Assembly: GCF_000013865.1 (NCBI RefSeq)
Contig: NC_007948.1
Coordinates: 5,013,001-5,077,000 of the forward strand
Source of the DNA: Polaromonas sp. JS666
GTDB lineage: Bacteria > Pseudomonadota > Gammaproteobacteria > Burkholderiales > Burkholderiaceae_C
Direction: 5' to 3'
Length of the DNA stretch: 64,000 bases
Shown here piece after piece: positions 41,836 through 49,703 of this stretch (positions are counted from its first letter, which is position 1; each line of letters starts with the position of its first letter). The translations under genes were made by a program, and so were the position numbers. The notes beneath the pieces were generated by a model, which was given only the letters and a program-made list of their open reading frames with translations, had not been told where the DNA came from and made no database searches.

Positions 41836-42495
41836 TTACAAACCTTTTTCCACCATGTCCAGCAGGCGCTGGCCGATTTGCTGCATTTGCGGGCCGATGA
41901 CGGGCCCTAGCGGGCCGTCAATGACCAGCATGGCCAGGCCGTGCACCGCCGACCACGCCAGGAACTCGGCGCCGGGGCGGCGTTCCGGAGGCAGCACGCC
42001 GGCGTCCACCAGTTTGTCGAGCGCGGCGCCCAGCAGCTCGAACGGGTCCAGGCCGCTCTGCCCGGACCGCTCGGCATCGGCAGGGCGGCCCTGGGCTCTT
42101 TCCTTCAGGTCGTCGGATGCGGCAAAGGCCGTGCGAAAGAGGCCTGTTTCGGCCTGCGCAAACCGCAGGTAGCCCGTGCCCACCGCGCGCACATTGGCGC
42201 GGGCGAATTCGGCCGGCGGCAAATCCTGCGGCAGCGCGGCCAGCTCGGCTTCCATCGCTCGGGCCACGGCCGCCAGCGCAGCCGAACGCACGGCCCGGAG
42301 CAAGGCCTGCCGGCTGTCGAAATGCCGGTAGGCGGCGTTGGGCGCCACCCCGGCGCGCCGCGTGGCTTCGCGCAGCACCACGGCCTCGGGCCCGCCCGCG
42401 CGCGCCAGCGCCACACCCGCCTCCAGCAGCGCGCGCCGCAGGTCGCCGTGGCGGTAGGTACTGCGTGCCGCAGGGGGCTTGGACGCGGTTGTCAT
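41836..42495 (-). CDS. TetR/AcrR-family regulator
   Basis: 219 residues. The N-terminal HTH is 'YRHGDLRRALLEAGVALARAGGPEAVVLREATRRAGVAPNAAYRHFDSRQALLRAV', followed by a helical ligand domain closing 'VHGLAMLVIDGPLGPVIGPQMQQIGQRLLDMVEKGL' (TetR_C_33-like). It is divergent from the VOC gene at 42632 with two palindromes in between, so it probably represses that gene and itself. The 41655-41835 stretch downstream holds no gene I can support. Confidence 0.92.
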   Translation of the reverse strand: MTTASKPPAARSTYRHGDLRRALLEAGVALARAGGPEAVVLREATRRAGVAPNAAYRHFDSRQALLRAVRSAALAAVARAMEAELAALPQDLPPAEFARANVRAVGTGYLRFAQAETGLFRTAFAASDDLKERAQGRPADAERSGQSGLDPFELLGAALDKLVDAGVLPPERRPGAEFLAWSAVHGLAMLVIDGPLGPVIGPQMQQIGQRLLDMVEKGL

Positions 42496-42514
42496 GGCTT
42501 GTTACGCATTTATG

Positions 42515-42562
42515 TGGACAGCGTCCATTATCTTTGCTATTCTTTTGTGTACGGTGTACACA
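42515..42562. promoter_or_regulatory. Two palindromic operators between tetR and VOC genes
   Basis: TGGAC-AGC-GTCCA (42515-42527) and TGTGTAC-GGT-GTACACA (42546-42562) are both perfect inverted repeats in an A/T-rich promoter patch 20-70 bases from the TetR start. They are the natural binding sites for the TetR protein. Confidence 0.65.
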
Positions 42563-42631
42563 ATACTTCCGTTTTACCCGCCACGCAACCCACGGCCAGC
42601 CCGAAAAACCAGGACACCAAGGAGCAGACCC

Positions 42632-43105
42632 ATGCAGAAAATCACCCCCTTCCTGTGGTTTAACGACCAGGCCGAGGAAGCCATGAATTTCTATGTCTCC
42701 CTCTTCAGGAACTCGAAGATCACCATGCTGAGGCGCTATGGCGAGGAGGGCCCAGGGCCGAAGGGAACGGTGATGACCGGCACCTTCCAGCTCGAAGGGC
42801 AGGAGTTCATGGCGCTCAACGGTGGCCCGCACTTCAGTTTCACGCCGGCCATCTCGCTGTTCGTGAACTGCCAGACGCAGGAAGAAGTCGACGAGTTGTG
42901 GGACAAATTCTCCGAAGGCGGCGTGACCAACCAGTGCGGCTGGCTGCAAGACAAATACGGCGTGTCGTGGCAGATCATTCCCACCGCCCTGGGCGAGTTG
43001 TTGGGCGACAAGAACCCCGCCAAGGCGGGCGCCGTGATGAAAGCCATGCTGCAGATGCGCAAGATTGACATCAAACGCCTGCAGCAGGCCTATGAGCAGG
43101 CTTAA
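42632..43105 (+). CDS. VOC family protein (PhnB/3-demethylubiquinone methyltransferase-like fold)
   Basis: 157 residues: 'KITPFLWFNDQAEEAMNFYVSLFRNSKITMLRRYGEEGPG', 'GTVMTGTFQLEGQEFMALNGGPHFSFTPAISLFVNCQTQEEVDELWDKFSEGG' and 'CGWLQDKYGVSWQIIPTALGELLGD'. This is the PhnB-like glyoxalase fold often mislabelled as a ubiquinone methyltransferase. AGGAG lies before the ATG. It is the first gene of a plus-strand stress set and probably repressed by the divergent TetR protein. Substrate unknown. Confidence 0.9.
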   Translation: MQKITPFLWFNDQAEEAMNFYVSLFRNSKITMLRRYGEEGPGPKGTVMTGTFQLEGQEFMALNGGPHFSFTPAISLFVNCQTQEEVDELWDKFSEGGVTNQCGWLQDKYGVSWQIIPTALGELLGDKNPAKAGAVMKAMLQMRKIDIKRLQQAYEQA

Positions 43106-43158
43106 AGCAGTGAGCAGTCCGGATTCGTTAAAGCCGGGGCTCTTCAAAGGGAATTGAC

Positions 43159-43551
43159 ATGGGCGTCTTCGAATTACTCAAGTGGCAGTGGAGCGGGTAC
43201 TCAAGGTACCACCGCTCGCGCGCAAACCTGCTTCTTCATATCGCCGTCGTACCACTGTTCCTGGCGGGCAATGCCGGGCTTGTTGCCTCGCTCGCTGAAC
43301 GCTCATGGTTCTGGGGTCTGACTTCGCTTGCCGCAATGGTTGTCTCCGTTGCGCTCCAGGGTCGGGGGCATCGCCAGGAAGAAAATCCACCCGAACCATT
43401 CACAAGCGCTGCGAACGCGGTCTGTCGCATCTTCCTTGAGCAGTGGATCACCTTCCCACGGTTCGTTGTTTCCGGAGGCTGGCTTCGGGCATGGCGTCAG
43501 GGGTCGCCGGAGCGCACCGAACCCGGTGACTTCAAGAAGCTGAAAGGTTGA
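43159..43551 (+). CDS. Mpo1-like/DUF962 family membrane protein
   Basis: 130 residues: 'WSGYSRYHRSRANLLLHIAVVPLFLAGNAGLV' followed by a second hydrophobic segment, 'SLAAMVVSVALQGRGHRQEENPPEPFTSAANAVCRIFLEQWITFPRFV'. The HxxxxN/H and G-GH-EE-PPEPF motifs are those of DUF962, which includes the yeast dioxygenase Mpo1 acting on 2-hydroxy fatty acids. An Fe-dependent oxygenase role is possible but unproven. It lies 53 bases after the VOC gene and is probably co-transcribed. Confidence 0.82.
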   Translation: MGVFELLKWQWSGYSRYHRSRANLLLHIAVVPLFLAGNAGLVASLAERSWFWGLTSLAAMVVSVALQGRGHRQEENPPEPFTSAANAVCRIFLEQWITFPRFVVSGGWLRAWRQGSPERTEPGDFKKLKG

Positions 43552-43586
43552 AAAGTGCGCCTTCGAAACGCGAACCCTGACCCCAC

Positions 43587-43747
43587 TACGGTTCAGTCAA
43601 GCCCCTGCCCCTGGTTTGTCATCCCGGACCCCGGATCAAGTCCGGGGCAGGCCCGATCCGGGATCCATGGATTGCGGGTCAGGCCCGCAATGACAAGTCA
43701 AGGTTTTGATCATTCCGATTCAGGGTGAATAACTTGACTGAACCGTA
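43587..43747. repeat. 161-bp element with TACGGTTCAGTCAAG inverted ends
   Basis: Perfect 15-base inverted ends at 43587-43601 and 43733-43747. Inside are a CCCGGACCCCGGATC/GATCCGGGATCC palindrome and copy 3 of the CATGGATTGCGGGTC hairpin (43666-43695). The end motif recurs at 28314-28357 and 31844-31858. It fills most of the 43552-43785 gap; no coding capacity. Confidence 0.75.
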
Positions 43748-43785
43748 TTGACCCTAACCCTCAAAAAACTCAGAAGGGAGAACCC

Positions 43786-43890
43786 ATGCCCATTTTCACC
43801 GAGCAGGCCGGCAAGACCGGGCTAACCGTTCGCCTGCGTTTCGCAACAGCCGCCAAGGTCACCCACTCACCACTAACCACTAACCACTAA
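43786..43890 (+). pseudogene. Short orphan reading frame, probable gene remnant
   Basis: 34 codons starting MPIFTEQAGKTGLTVRLRF after a good GAAGGGAG ribosome-binding site. The frame runs into the CACTAAC tandem repeat, where it stops. The first 25 residues look like the start of a real protein, but I cannot name the family. The rest of the gene is absent, apparently replaced by the repeat and the next gene's leader. Confidence 0.4.
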
Positions 43891-43898
43891 CCACTGAC
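43871..43898 (+). repeat. Heptamer tandem repeat before the second VOC gene
   Basis: Three CACTAAC units and a CACTGAC unit end 13 bases before the ATG of the next gene, directly upstream of its AAGGAG. The position is like that of the CAATAAC array before the aldolase gene (16903-16939). Confidence 0.85.
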
Positions 43899-43911
43899 AA
43901 AGGAGATAGCC

Positions 43912-44331
43912 ATGCTAGTCCAACCCTACCTGTTTTTTAACGGCCGCTGCGAAGAGGCGCTGGCGTTCTACCGCTCGGCGCTGGGCGCCGACGTGAAGAT
44001 GATGATGCGCTTCAAGGAAAGCCCCGAGCCGCCCACCGCCGAGTGCGCCTCCATTCCCGGCGACAGCATCATGCACGCCAGCTTCCGGATTGGCGACACG
44101 GAGCTGATGGCTTCTGACGGCATGGCCGCGGGTCCGCTGGAGTTCAAAGGCTTTTCGCTGTCGCTCACGGCGCCGACGGACGCCGAGGCGCAGCGCCTGT
44201 TCAAGGCCCTGAGTGAAGGCGGGAAGGTACAGATGCCGCTCACCAAGACCTTTTACGCCTCGTCTTTCGGCATGGTGGCCGACCGCTTCGGCGTGTCGTG
44301 GATGGTGATCAAGCCTCTCCCCATGCCCTGA
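43912..44331 (+). CDS. VOC family protein (PhnB-like), second copy
   Basis: 139 residues: 'VQPYLFFNGRCEEALAFYRSALGADVKMMMRFKESPEPP', 'GDSIMHASFRIGDTELMASDGMAAG' and 'LTKTFYASSFGMVADRFGVSWMVIK'. This is the classical PhnB/YjdN glyoxalase-fold protein. AAGGAG precedes the ATG. It belongs to the plus-strand stress set with GST and DUF1579 genes. It is only distantly similar to the VOC protein at 42632. Substrate unknown. Confidence 0.92.
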   Translation: MLVQPYLFFNGRCEEALAFYRSALGADVKMMMRFKESPEPPTAECASIPGDSIMHASFRIGDTELMASDGMAAGPLEFKGFSLSLTAPTDAEAQRLFKALSEGGKVQMPLTKTFYASSFGMVADRFGVSWMVIKPLPMP

Positions 44332-44411
44332 CGTGGGCAGTACCGCATGCCACTGCTGATCATCTGCGGTTCAAAGGGTCGACGGGGTTAACGGGGTCAA
44401 AGGAGCCAGCC

Positions 44412-45032
44412 TTGAAGCTTTATTTTTCCGACACGCTGAACCCGCGCAAAGCCTGCGCCGTCGCGAAGCACCTGGCGCTGCCGGTGGAATTCATCTACGT
44501 CGAGCTGGGCAAGGGCGCACACATGACGCCGGTGTTCCGCGCGATGAACCCCAATGTCAAGGTACCCGTGCTGGTGGATGGCGGCATGACGCTGTGGGAG
44601 TCGAACGCGATCATGTGCCACCTGGCGGACAGGGCCGGCTCGGACCTGTGGCCGCGCGACGCGCGCCAGATCGAGGTGATGCGCTGGCTGATGTGGGACG
44701 CGACCGAGTTCGCGCCGCAGGCCTCCACGTTTTATTTCGAGTACATCATCAAGCCGCGTTTCAGCATGGGCGAGCCCGATCCGGTGGAAATCAGCAAGGC
44801 CACCGAGGGCTTCATGCGCTACGCCGCTGTGCTGGAAGGCCATCTGCGCGGGCGCAGCTACCTGGTGGGCGAGGCCTTGAGCGTGGCCGACTTTGCGGTG
44901 GCGATCACACTGCCCTACGCGCAGAAGGCCAGGCTGCCGCTGGAAGGGTTTCCGGAAATCCGGCGCTGGCACGCGCGCCTCAATGAACTGGAGGCCTGGC
45001 GCGAGCCTTTCCCTACCCTGCAGGCGGCGTAA
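44412..45032 (+). CDS. Glutathione S-transferase family protein
   Basis: 206 residues from TTG at 44412, preceded by AAAGGAG; no ATG preserves the first strand LKLYFSDTLNPRKACAVAKHL. The thioredoxin-like half has 'NPNVKVPVLVDGGMTLWESNAIMCHLAD' with the cis-Pro and the Glu-Ser pair that bind glutathione. The helical half closes with 'YLVGEALSVADFAVAITLPYAQKARLPLEGFPEIRRWHARL'. It likely conjugates electrophiles, which fits the neighbouring VOC and pirin genes. Confidence 0.92.
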   Translation: MKLYFSDTLNPRKACAVAKHLALPVEFIYVELGKGAHMTPVFRAMNPNVKVPVLVDGGMTLWESNAIMCHLADRAGSDLWPRDARQIEVMRWLMWDATEFAPQASTFYFEYIIKPRFSMGEPDPVEISKATEGFMRYAAVLEGHLRGRSYLVGEALSVADFAVAITLPYAQKARLPLEGFPEIRRWHARLNELEAWREPFPTLQAA

Positions 45033-45072
45033 TTCACGGCGTAGTTCAACTTCAATCATCAAGGAGAGTTTG

Positions 45073-45558
45073 ATGAAAACAGAACCGCAAAAGGAACACC
45101 AGTGGCTACAGCAGCTGCGGGGCGACTGGACTTATGAGGCCGAGATGCAGATGGGCCCGGATCAGCCGCCGACGAAAAGCAGGGGCCAGGAAAGCGTGCG
45201 CACCCTCGGCGGCCTGTGGCTGCTGTGCGATGGCAGCGGCACCATGCCGGGCCTTGAAGGAATCGGCACCACGTTGATGACGCTGGGCTACGACACGCAA
45301 AAGCAGGCGTTCGTCGGCAGCTGGGTCGGCTCGATGATGGCCAACATGTGGATCTACCGGGGCCAGCTCGACCCTGCGCAAAAAGTGCTGACGCTAGACA
45401 CCGAGGGGCCGAGCTTTGCCGGCGACGGCAAGCTGGCCAGGTACCAGGACGTGATCACCCTCAAAAACAGCCAGGAGCGCGAGCTGAGCTCCCAGGTGCT
45501 GCAAGGCGACGGGACATGGAAGCGCTTCATGACGGCGAGATACCGGCGCGTGAAGTAG
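45073..45558 (+). CDS. DUF1579 family protein
   Basis: 161 residues: 'EHQWLQQLRGDWTYEAEMQMGPDQPP', 'SVRTLGGLWLLCDGSGTMPGLEGIGTTLMTLGYDTQKQAFVGSWVGSMMANMWIYRG' and the terminal 'MTARYRR'. This is the pattern of DUF1579, small lipocalin-like beta barrels of unknown role that often sit with VOC and SRPBCC genes. AAGGAG precedes the ATG. It follows the GST gene by 40 bases and is probably in the same transcript. Confidence 0.88.
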   Translation: MKTEPQKEHQWLQQLRGDWTYEAEMQMGPDQPPTKSRGQESVRTLGGLWLLCDGSGTMPGLEGIGTTLMTLGYDTQKQAFVGSWVGSMMANMWIYRGQLDPAQKVLTLDTEGPSFAGDGKLARYQDVITLKNSQERELSSQVLQGDGTWKRFMTARYRRVK

Positions 45559-45669
45559 CGCCTGGAGACCGGGTAGCGCAGGAGTCCGGCAGGCGGCGGC
45601 GAGGAGCGGTTGAAAGACGGCGGAGCCGCCTTAGCTGTATTCTTTGCATTCCAGACTGAAAGGCCGCTC

Positions 45670-46761
45670 ATGTCCAGTCCCATCCTCCAGCTCAAGCCCC
45701 TCGGTTTTCCGTGGGAAACCATAGACCCTTTCCTCTTCTGCGCCTACCACGACGACGCCTACCCCGAGGCGAATGCGCAGATGGGCCCGGCCAGCTCGCT
45801 GGCGGGCCGCGACATCGGGCAGGACTTCAGCCGCAAGGACGGCTGGAGCATGTACCACGGCAGCACGGTGCCGGGCTTCCCGCCGCATCCGCACCGCGGC
45901 TTTGAAACCGTGACCATCGTGCGCAAGGGCCTGATTGACCATTCCGATTCGCTGGGTGCCACGGCGCGCTTCGGCCAGGGCGACGTGCAGTGGCTCACGG
46001 CCGGCCGGGGCGTGGTGCATTCCGAGATGTTCCCGCTGCTCAATCAGGACAGCCCCAACCCGCTGGAGCTGTTCCAGATCTGGCTGAACCTGCCGGCGCG
46101 CAGCAAGATGTCGGACCCGCACTTCACCATGTTCTGGTCGCAGGACATTCCGCGCCTGACCGCCACCGATGCCGGAGGCCATCGCACCGAAGTGGCCGTG
46201 GTCGCCGGGCGGCTGGGCCAGGAGGGCAGCGCCGCGGCTGCACCGCTGGAGCCGCCGCCCGACTCATGGGCCGCGCAGGCCGACGCCGACGTGGCGATCT
46301 GGACGATTCGCGTGGCGCCCGGCGGGCACTGGACGCTGCCCGCCGCCACCGGACAGGGCACGCGGCGCAGCCTGTATTTCTTCAAGGGCGCGCGGGTGTC
46401 CGTGGCCGGGCAGCCCATGGCCGACCATGCGGCGCTCGAATTGCGCGCGGCCGATCCCGTCGAGCTGGTCAACGGCGGCAGCGAGGCTGCCGAGTTTTTG
46501 CTGCTGCAGGGCAAGCCCATCGGCGAGCCGGTGGCGCAGTACGGCCCGTTTGTGATGAACACGCAGGCCGAGATTGCGCAAACCCTGGACGACTACCGGC
46601 GCACGCAGTTCGGCGGCTGGTCGTTTGCCGACGACGCGCCGGTGCATGGCCGCGACCCGGCGCGCTTTGCGAACCACCCGGGCGGACGCGAAGAACGGCC
46701 AACGAGCGGTGACGATCACGCTGCAGCCCCTGCCGCAGACGACGACGTCGACGTCGAGTAA
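45670..46761 (+). CDS. Pirin family protein 2
   Basis: 363 residues, longer than pirin 1. The N-terminal part is 'LKPLGFPWETIDPFLFCAYHDDAYPEANAQMGP'. The metal site is 'GFPPHPHRGFETVTIVRKGLIDHSDSLGATARFGQGDVQWLTAGRGVVHSEMFPLL', and the C-terminal cupin ends 'VAQYGPFVMNTQAEIAQTLDDYRRTQFGGWSF'. About 40 extra charged residues follow. An iron-dependent oxygenase or redox-sensor role is expected. The stop codon's last base is the first base of a 238-bp inverted-repeat element, so the acidic tail (ADDDVDVE) may be affected by that insertion. Confidence 0.92.
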   Translation: MSSPILQLKPLGFPWETIDPFLFCAYHDDAYPEANAQMGPASSLAGRDIGQDFSRKDGWSMYHGSTVPGFPPHPHRGFETVTIVRKGLIDHSDSLGATARFGQGDVQWLTAGRGVVHSEMFPLLNQDSPNPLELFQIWLNLPARSKMSDPHFTMFWSQDIPRLTATDAGGHRTEVAVVAGRLGQEGSAAAAPLEPPPDSWAAQADADVAIWTIRVAPGGHWTLPAATGQGTRRSLYFFKGARVSVAGQPMADHAALELRAADPVELVNGGSEAAEFLLLQGKPIGEPVAQYGPFVMNTQAEIAQTLDDYRRTQFGGWSFADDAPVHGRDPARFANHPGGREERPTSGDDHAAAPAADDDVDVE

Positions 46762-46998
46762 CCCTGGAAACGGCAGTTGGATGCGTCCGAGTGCGCCGTG
46801 ATCGGCGTGGCAGGCAAGGCGTGACAACGCAGTGGGCTTGTGCCCACAAGGCGGAGCAACGCCGCATGGCGCGTCGAGCACGGTGCAATCGGACGCATAG
46901 CGCTGTTACCCAGAAGGTGAACGCAATCGAAGAGGGGAAAGTCAATGGGCATGTGGCTTTCCTGAAGTTTGCGAGCGGTCAACTGCTGTTTCCAGGGT
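46761..46998. mobile_element. 238-bp miniature inverted-repeat element
   Basis: The ends ACCCTGGAAACGGCAGTTG (46761-46779) and its complement (46980-46998) match at 18 of 19 bases. An inner ATGCGTCCGA/TCGGACGCAT pair (46781-46790, 46890-46899) repeats the symmetry. There is no transposase, only chance short frames. It is unrelated in sequence to the 166-bp element. The rest of the gap to 47229 holds only the leader of the DM13 gene. Confidence 0.75.
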
Positions 46999-47228
46999 AA
47001 AACACCCACGGAATCTCGGCGCATTGCCAGCGCGGGTAGTTGAACCCTACACTACCCAAGCAACCGTCATGGCGGCAGTTCAGTTCCACCAGGTTTACCT
47101 GCCGCAAAGGGAGGTCTCATGGTCTTCGCGCGCCTTTCGCACGCCCTTGGTACGCTGTCTCCGGCAGACAAGCGCCGGTCATTCAGCGACGCACATTCAC
47201 ACGCGCCAGCGCACGTTTTGGCCATGTC

Positions 47229-47699
47229 ATGAAGAAAACCCTGCTGCTCATCGCATCCTATGCCGTGGCGGTTGCCGCGGGCTTCGCTCTTGGCATCTAC
47301 GCGTTGCCCATCCTCACGGCGCCACCGGCACCCACCGCCGCCGAGATCGCCTCCCAGACAAGCCTGGCCAGGTATACGGGCCAGTTTCGCCGGGACCTCA
47401 AGGACAGCGACCCGCTTCACTGGGGCGAAGGTACGGTCTCGGTCAGCCCGCAAAGCATTGCCCTGTCGGGAAAGCTTGCGCCGGGGCCGGACTACAAGCT
47501 GTATCTGTCGCCCGAGTTCGTCGAAACAGAGGCGGACTTTGCGCGCCTGAAGGCACGCATGACGCGCGTCGGGGACGTCAAGACCTTCGAGAACTTCGTG
47601 GTTCGGGTCCCGGAGTCGGTCGACATCTCACGCTACAACACGGTGATCGTCTGGTGTGAGTCTTTCAGCCAGTTCATCACGGCCGCGAGGTATCGCTAG
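47229..47699 (+). CDS. DM13 domain protein, membrane-anchored
   Basis: 156 residues: an N-terminal membrane anchor (MKKTLLLIASYAVAVAAGFALGIYALPIL), then a DM13 domain with 'YTGQFRRDLKDSDPLHWGEGTVSVSPQSIALSG', 'PDYKLYLSPEFVETEADF', 'GDVKTFENFVVRVPESVDISRYNTVIVWCESFSQFITAARYR'. The near-invariant Cys in VWCE is the proposed redox centre. DM13 is thought to take part in extracytoplasmic redox reactions. The ATG at 47229 begins the signal-anchor; upstream in-frame sequence is not protein-like. Confidence 0.85.
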   Translation: MKKTLLLIASYAVAVAAGFALGIYALPILTAPPAPTAAEIASQTSLARYTGQFRRDLKDSDPLHWGEGTVSVSPQSIALSGKLAPGPDYKLYLSPEFVETEADFARLKARMTRVGDVKTFENFVVRVPESVDISRYNTVIVWCESFSQFITAARYR

Positions 47700-47731
47700 G
47701 TGCCTGTTTCTGCGGGTTTTTACACGAATCC

Positions 47732-47827
47732 CTGCCGACCCTCGGCACCGCTGCGCGCGGCGCGGGGTTTGTACCGCTGAGTTTCGAGCTGGGTGAGGCG
47801 TTCCAGTTCGACTGGAGCTGCGAGTAG
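47732..47827 (+). pseudogene. istA: IS21-family transposase (IstA) fragment
   Basis: About 31 codons, reading LPTLGTAARGAGFVPLSFEL, then GEAFQFDWSCE and a stop. The 'FVPLSFELGEAFQFDWS' stretch is the conserved start of the IstA integrase core around its first catalytic Asp. Nothing else of the IS element is seen nearby. It lies between the core genes and the siderophore locus and may mark an old insertion junction. Confidence 0.75.
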
Positions 47828-47919
47828 CCGGAGGTATTCACAGGCAAAATCGTGGCGTCATGCCGGGTATCACTGCGCCACGAAAGAGCTGCGGCTCGAT
47901 CACGCAGTCAAAGTCCGGT

Positions 47920-48717
47920 TTAGCAGCCCTTGAGACCGCCTGTAAGCGGCGTGACCCGTGGCCTGGCGCTGACGGGATCGGTGTCGACATGGCAGGCCAA
48001 GCCGAAAATCGCCTGCATCATCGCAGCGGTCATCACCCGTTGTGGTGGTCCCTGGTCATAAATACGCCCATCAGGGCTCAGTGCCACCATCACGTCCGCA
48101 TAACGGGCGGCTTGGTTGAGATCGTGCAGCACCGCCACGAGTGTTCGCCCCTGCCGCCGCAATCCGGCCAACAGCTCCATCAGCTCGTGCTGGTGGTTGA
48201 TGTCCAGGAAGGTTGTTGGTTCGTCCAGTAACACGATGGGTGTTTCCTGCGCAAGCACCATCGCCAGCCACGCGCGTTGACGCTGACCGCCGGATAACTG
48301 ATGCAGCGGACGCTCGGCCAATTCCGTCACACCCGTGTGCGCCATCGCCTGCGCCACAGCCGATCGGTCTTTGTGGTCAGCGCGTCCCCACCACGACTGA
48401 TAGGGCGCGCGCCCGTAGTGCACCAGCTCTTCTACGGTGAGTCCCTCCGGCGATTCCGCCCCCTGCGGCAACAGCGCAATCTGTCGCGACACCGTCCGGG
48501 GGGAGATGTCCGTCAGGTCGTGCCCGTCCAGCAGTACCTTGCCTTGCCTTGGCACCAGCAGCCGCAGCAGGGTCTTGAGCAGCGTGGACTTGCCGCAGCC
48601 GTTGGGGCCTACGATCGCGGTAAAAGTACCATCTGCGATTGCCAGAGTGACGTCGTCGAGTACGCGCCGCGGGCCGTAATCCAGTGTCAGGCGCTCGACA
48701 CATAGCCTTGCTTTCAT
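47920..48717 (-). CDS. Iron-siderophore ABC transporter ATPase (FecE/FhuC-like)
   Basis: 265 residues: Walker A 'GPNGCGKST', Q-loop 'IALLPQGAESPEGLTVEELVHYGR', signature 'LSGGQRQRAWLAMVLAQ', Walker B 'PIVLLDEPTTFLD' and H-loop 'VLHDLNQAARYAD'. The pattern 'HYGRxPYQSWWGR' is typical of ferric-siderophore importers. It is the last gene of the minus-strand fecB-C-D-E set; its ATG overlaps the previous stop. It powers uptake of the ferric siderophore across the inner membrane. Confidence 0.93.
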   Translation of the reverse strand: MKARLCVERLTLDYGPRRVLDDVTLAIADGTFTAIVGPNGCGKSTLLKTLLRLLVPRQGKVLLDGHDLTDISPRTVSRQIALLPQGAESPEGLTVEELVHYGRAPYQSWWGRADHKDRSAVAQAMAHTGVTELAERPLHQLSGGQRQRAWLAMVLAQETPIVLLDEPTTFLDINHQHELMELLAGLRRQGRTLVAVLHDLNQAARYADVMVALSPDGRIYDQGPPQRVMTAAMMQAIFGLACHVDTDPVSARPRVTPLTGGLKGC

Positions 48718-49703
48718 ATCACCCTCCGGTAGCGCGACAACAGATAAAGGAAATACGGCGCGCCAAGAAGCGCCGTCATGATGCCCGCCGGCACCTCCAG
48801 TGGCGACAGCAGGCCGCGGCCCAGCGTATCGGCCACCAGGAGCAGCAAGCCACCAAGCAACGCTGACAACGGCAATAGCCGGCGGTGATCGGCACCGACC
48901 AGCAAGCGCGCCAGGTGCGGTGCCAGCAGCCCGATGAAAGCTACGGTGCCAGCAACGGCCACCGCGCCGCTGGCCAGCAGCACCGCCAGCAGCAGGGCCT
49001 GCTTGCGGGTATTGTTGACGGACACGCCCAGCGCCTGTGCTGCTGCGTCGCCCAGCGCCAGCAGATTGAGGCGTTGGGCGAGCAACAGCGCCGCCGGCAC
49101 CAGCGGGACCAGCGGCAATGCCAGCATCAGATGGTCCCAATTGCGCCCCCACAGCGAGCCACGAAGCCAAATCACCGCCAGGGCTACCCGGTCTGCCCGG
49201 GCGCTGGCCAGGTAGTCGATCCCCGCTGCGAACAGTTGCGTCACCGCGACGCCAACCAGCACCAAGTGCATTGGGCTGACACCGCCGCGCCAGGCCAGCC
49301 GGTACACCAGCAGCGCTGCGGCCAGGCCACCGGCGAACGCCGACAGCGGCAGGGTCCACAGTGGCATGTCGCCGAGCACCAGCACCACGAAGGCTGCGGC
49401 CAGGCCGGCACCGCTGGTGACGCCGATCACGTCCGGCGCAGCCAGCGGATTGCGTGTCACCCCTTGCACCAGTGCGCCGGAGACGGCCAGCGCGGCGCCG
49501 ACCGGCCATGCCAGCAGGGCGCGCGGCAATCGCAGTTGCAGCACCAGATGGCTGTAGGGACTGGTGTTGGACCAGGCGGCATGCCAGGTGTCTTGCAGTG
49601 TCAGCGGGACCGCGCCGACAGCCAGCGATAGCAGCGTCAGCAACAGCACGCCCGGCAACACGGCAGCCATCAGCAGCGGGGCATAGGTGGATGTTCCTCT
49701 CAT
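48714..49703 (-). CDS. Iron-siderophore ABC transporter permease (FecD-like)
   Basis: 329 residues, about ten helices, FecCD family: 'RLPRALLAWPVGAALAVSGALVQGVTRNPLAAPDVIGVTSGAGLAAAF', 'WLRGSLWGRNWDHL' and 'AFIGLLAPHLARLLVGADHRRLLPLSALLGGLLLLVADTLGR'. The start ATG at 49703 overlaps the stop of the upstream permease gene, and the end overlaps the ATPase gene, indicating tight coupling. It forms a heterodimeric channel with the next permease. Confidence 0.93.
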   Translation of the reverse strand: MRGTSTYAPLLMAAVLPGVLLLTLLSLAVGAVPLTLQDTWHAAWSNTSPYSHLVLQLRLPRALLAWPVGAALAVSGALVQGVTRNPLAAPDVIGVTSGAGLAAAFVVLVLGDMPLWTLPLSAFAGGLAAALLVYRLAWRGGVSPMHLVLVGVAVTQLFAAGIDYLASARADRVALAVIWLRGSLWGRNWDHLMLALPLVPLVPAALLLAQRLNLLALGDAAAQALGVSVNNTRKQALLLAVLLASGAVAVAGTVAFIGLLAPHLARLLVGADHRRLLPLSALLGGLLLLVADTLGRGLLSPLEVPAGIMTALLGAPYFLYLLSRYRRVI

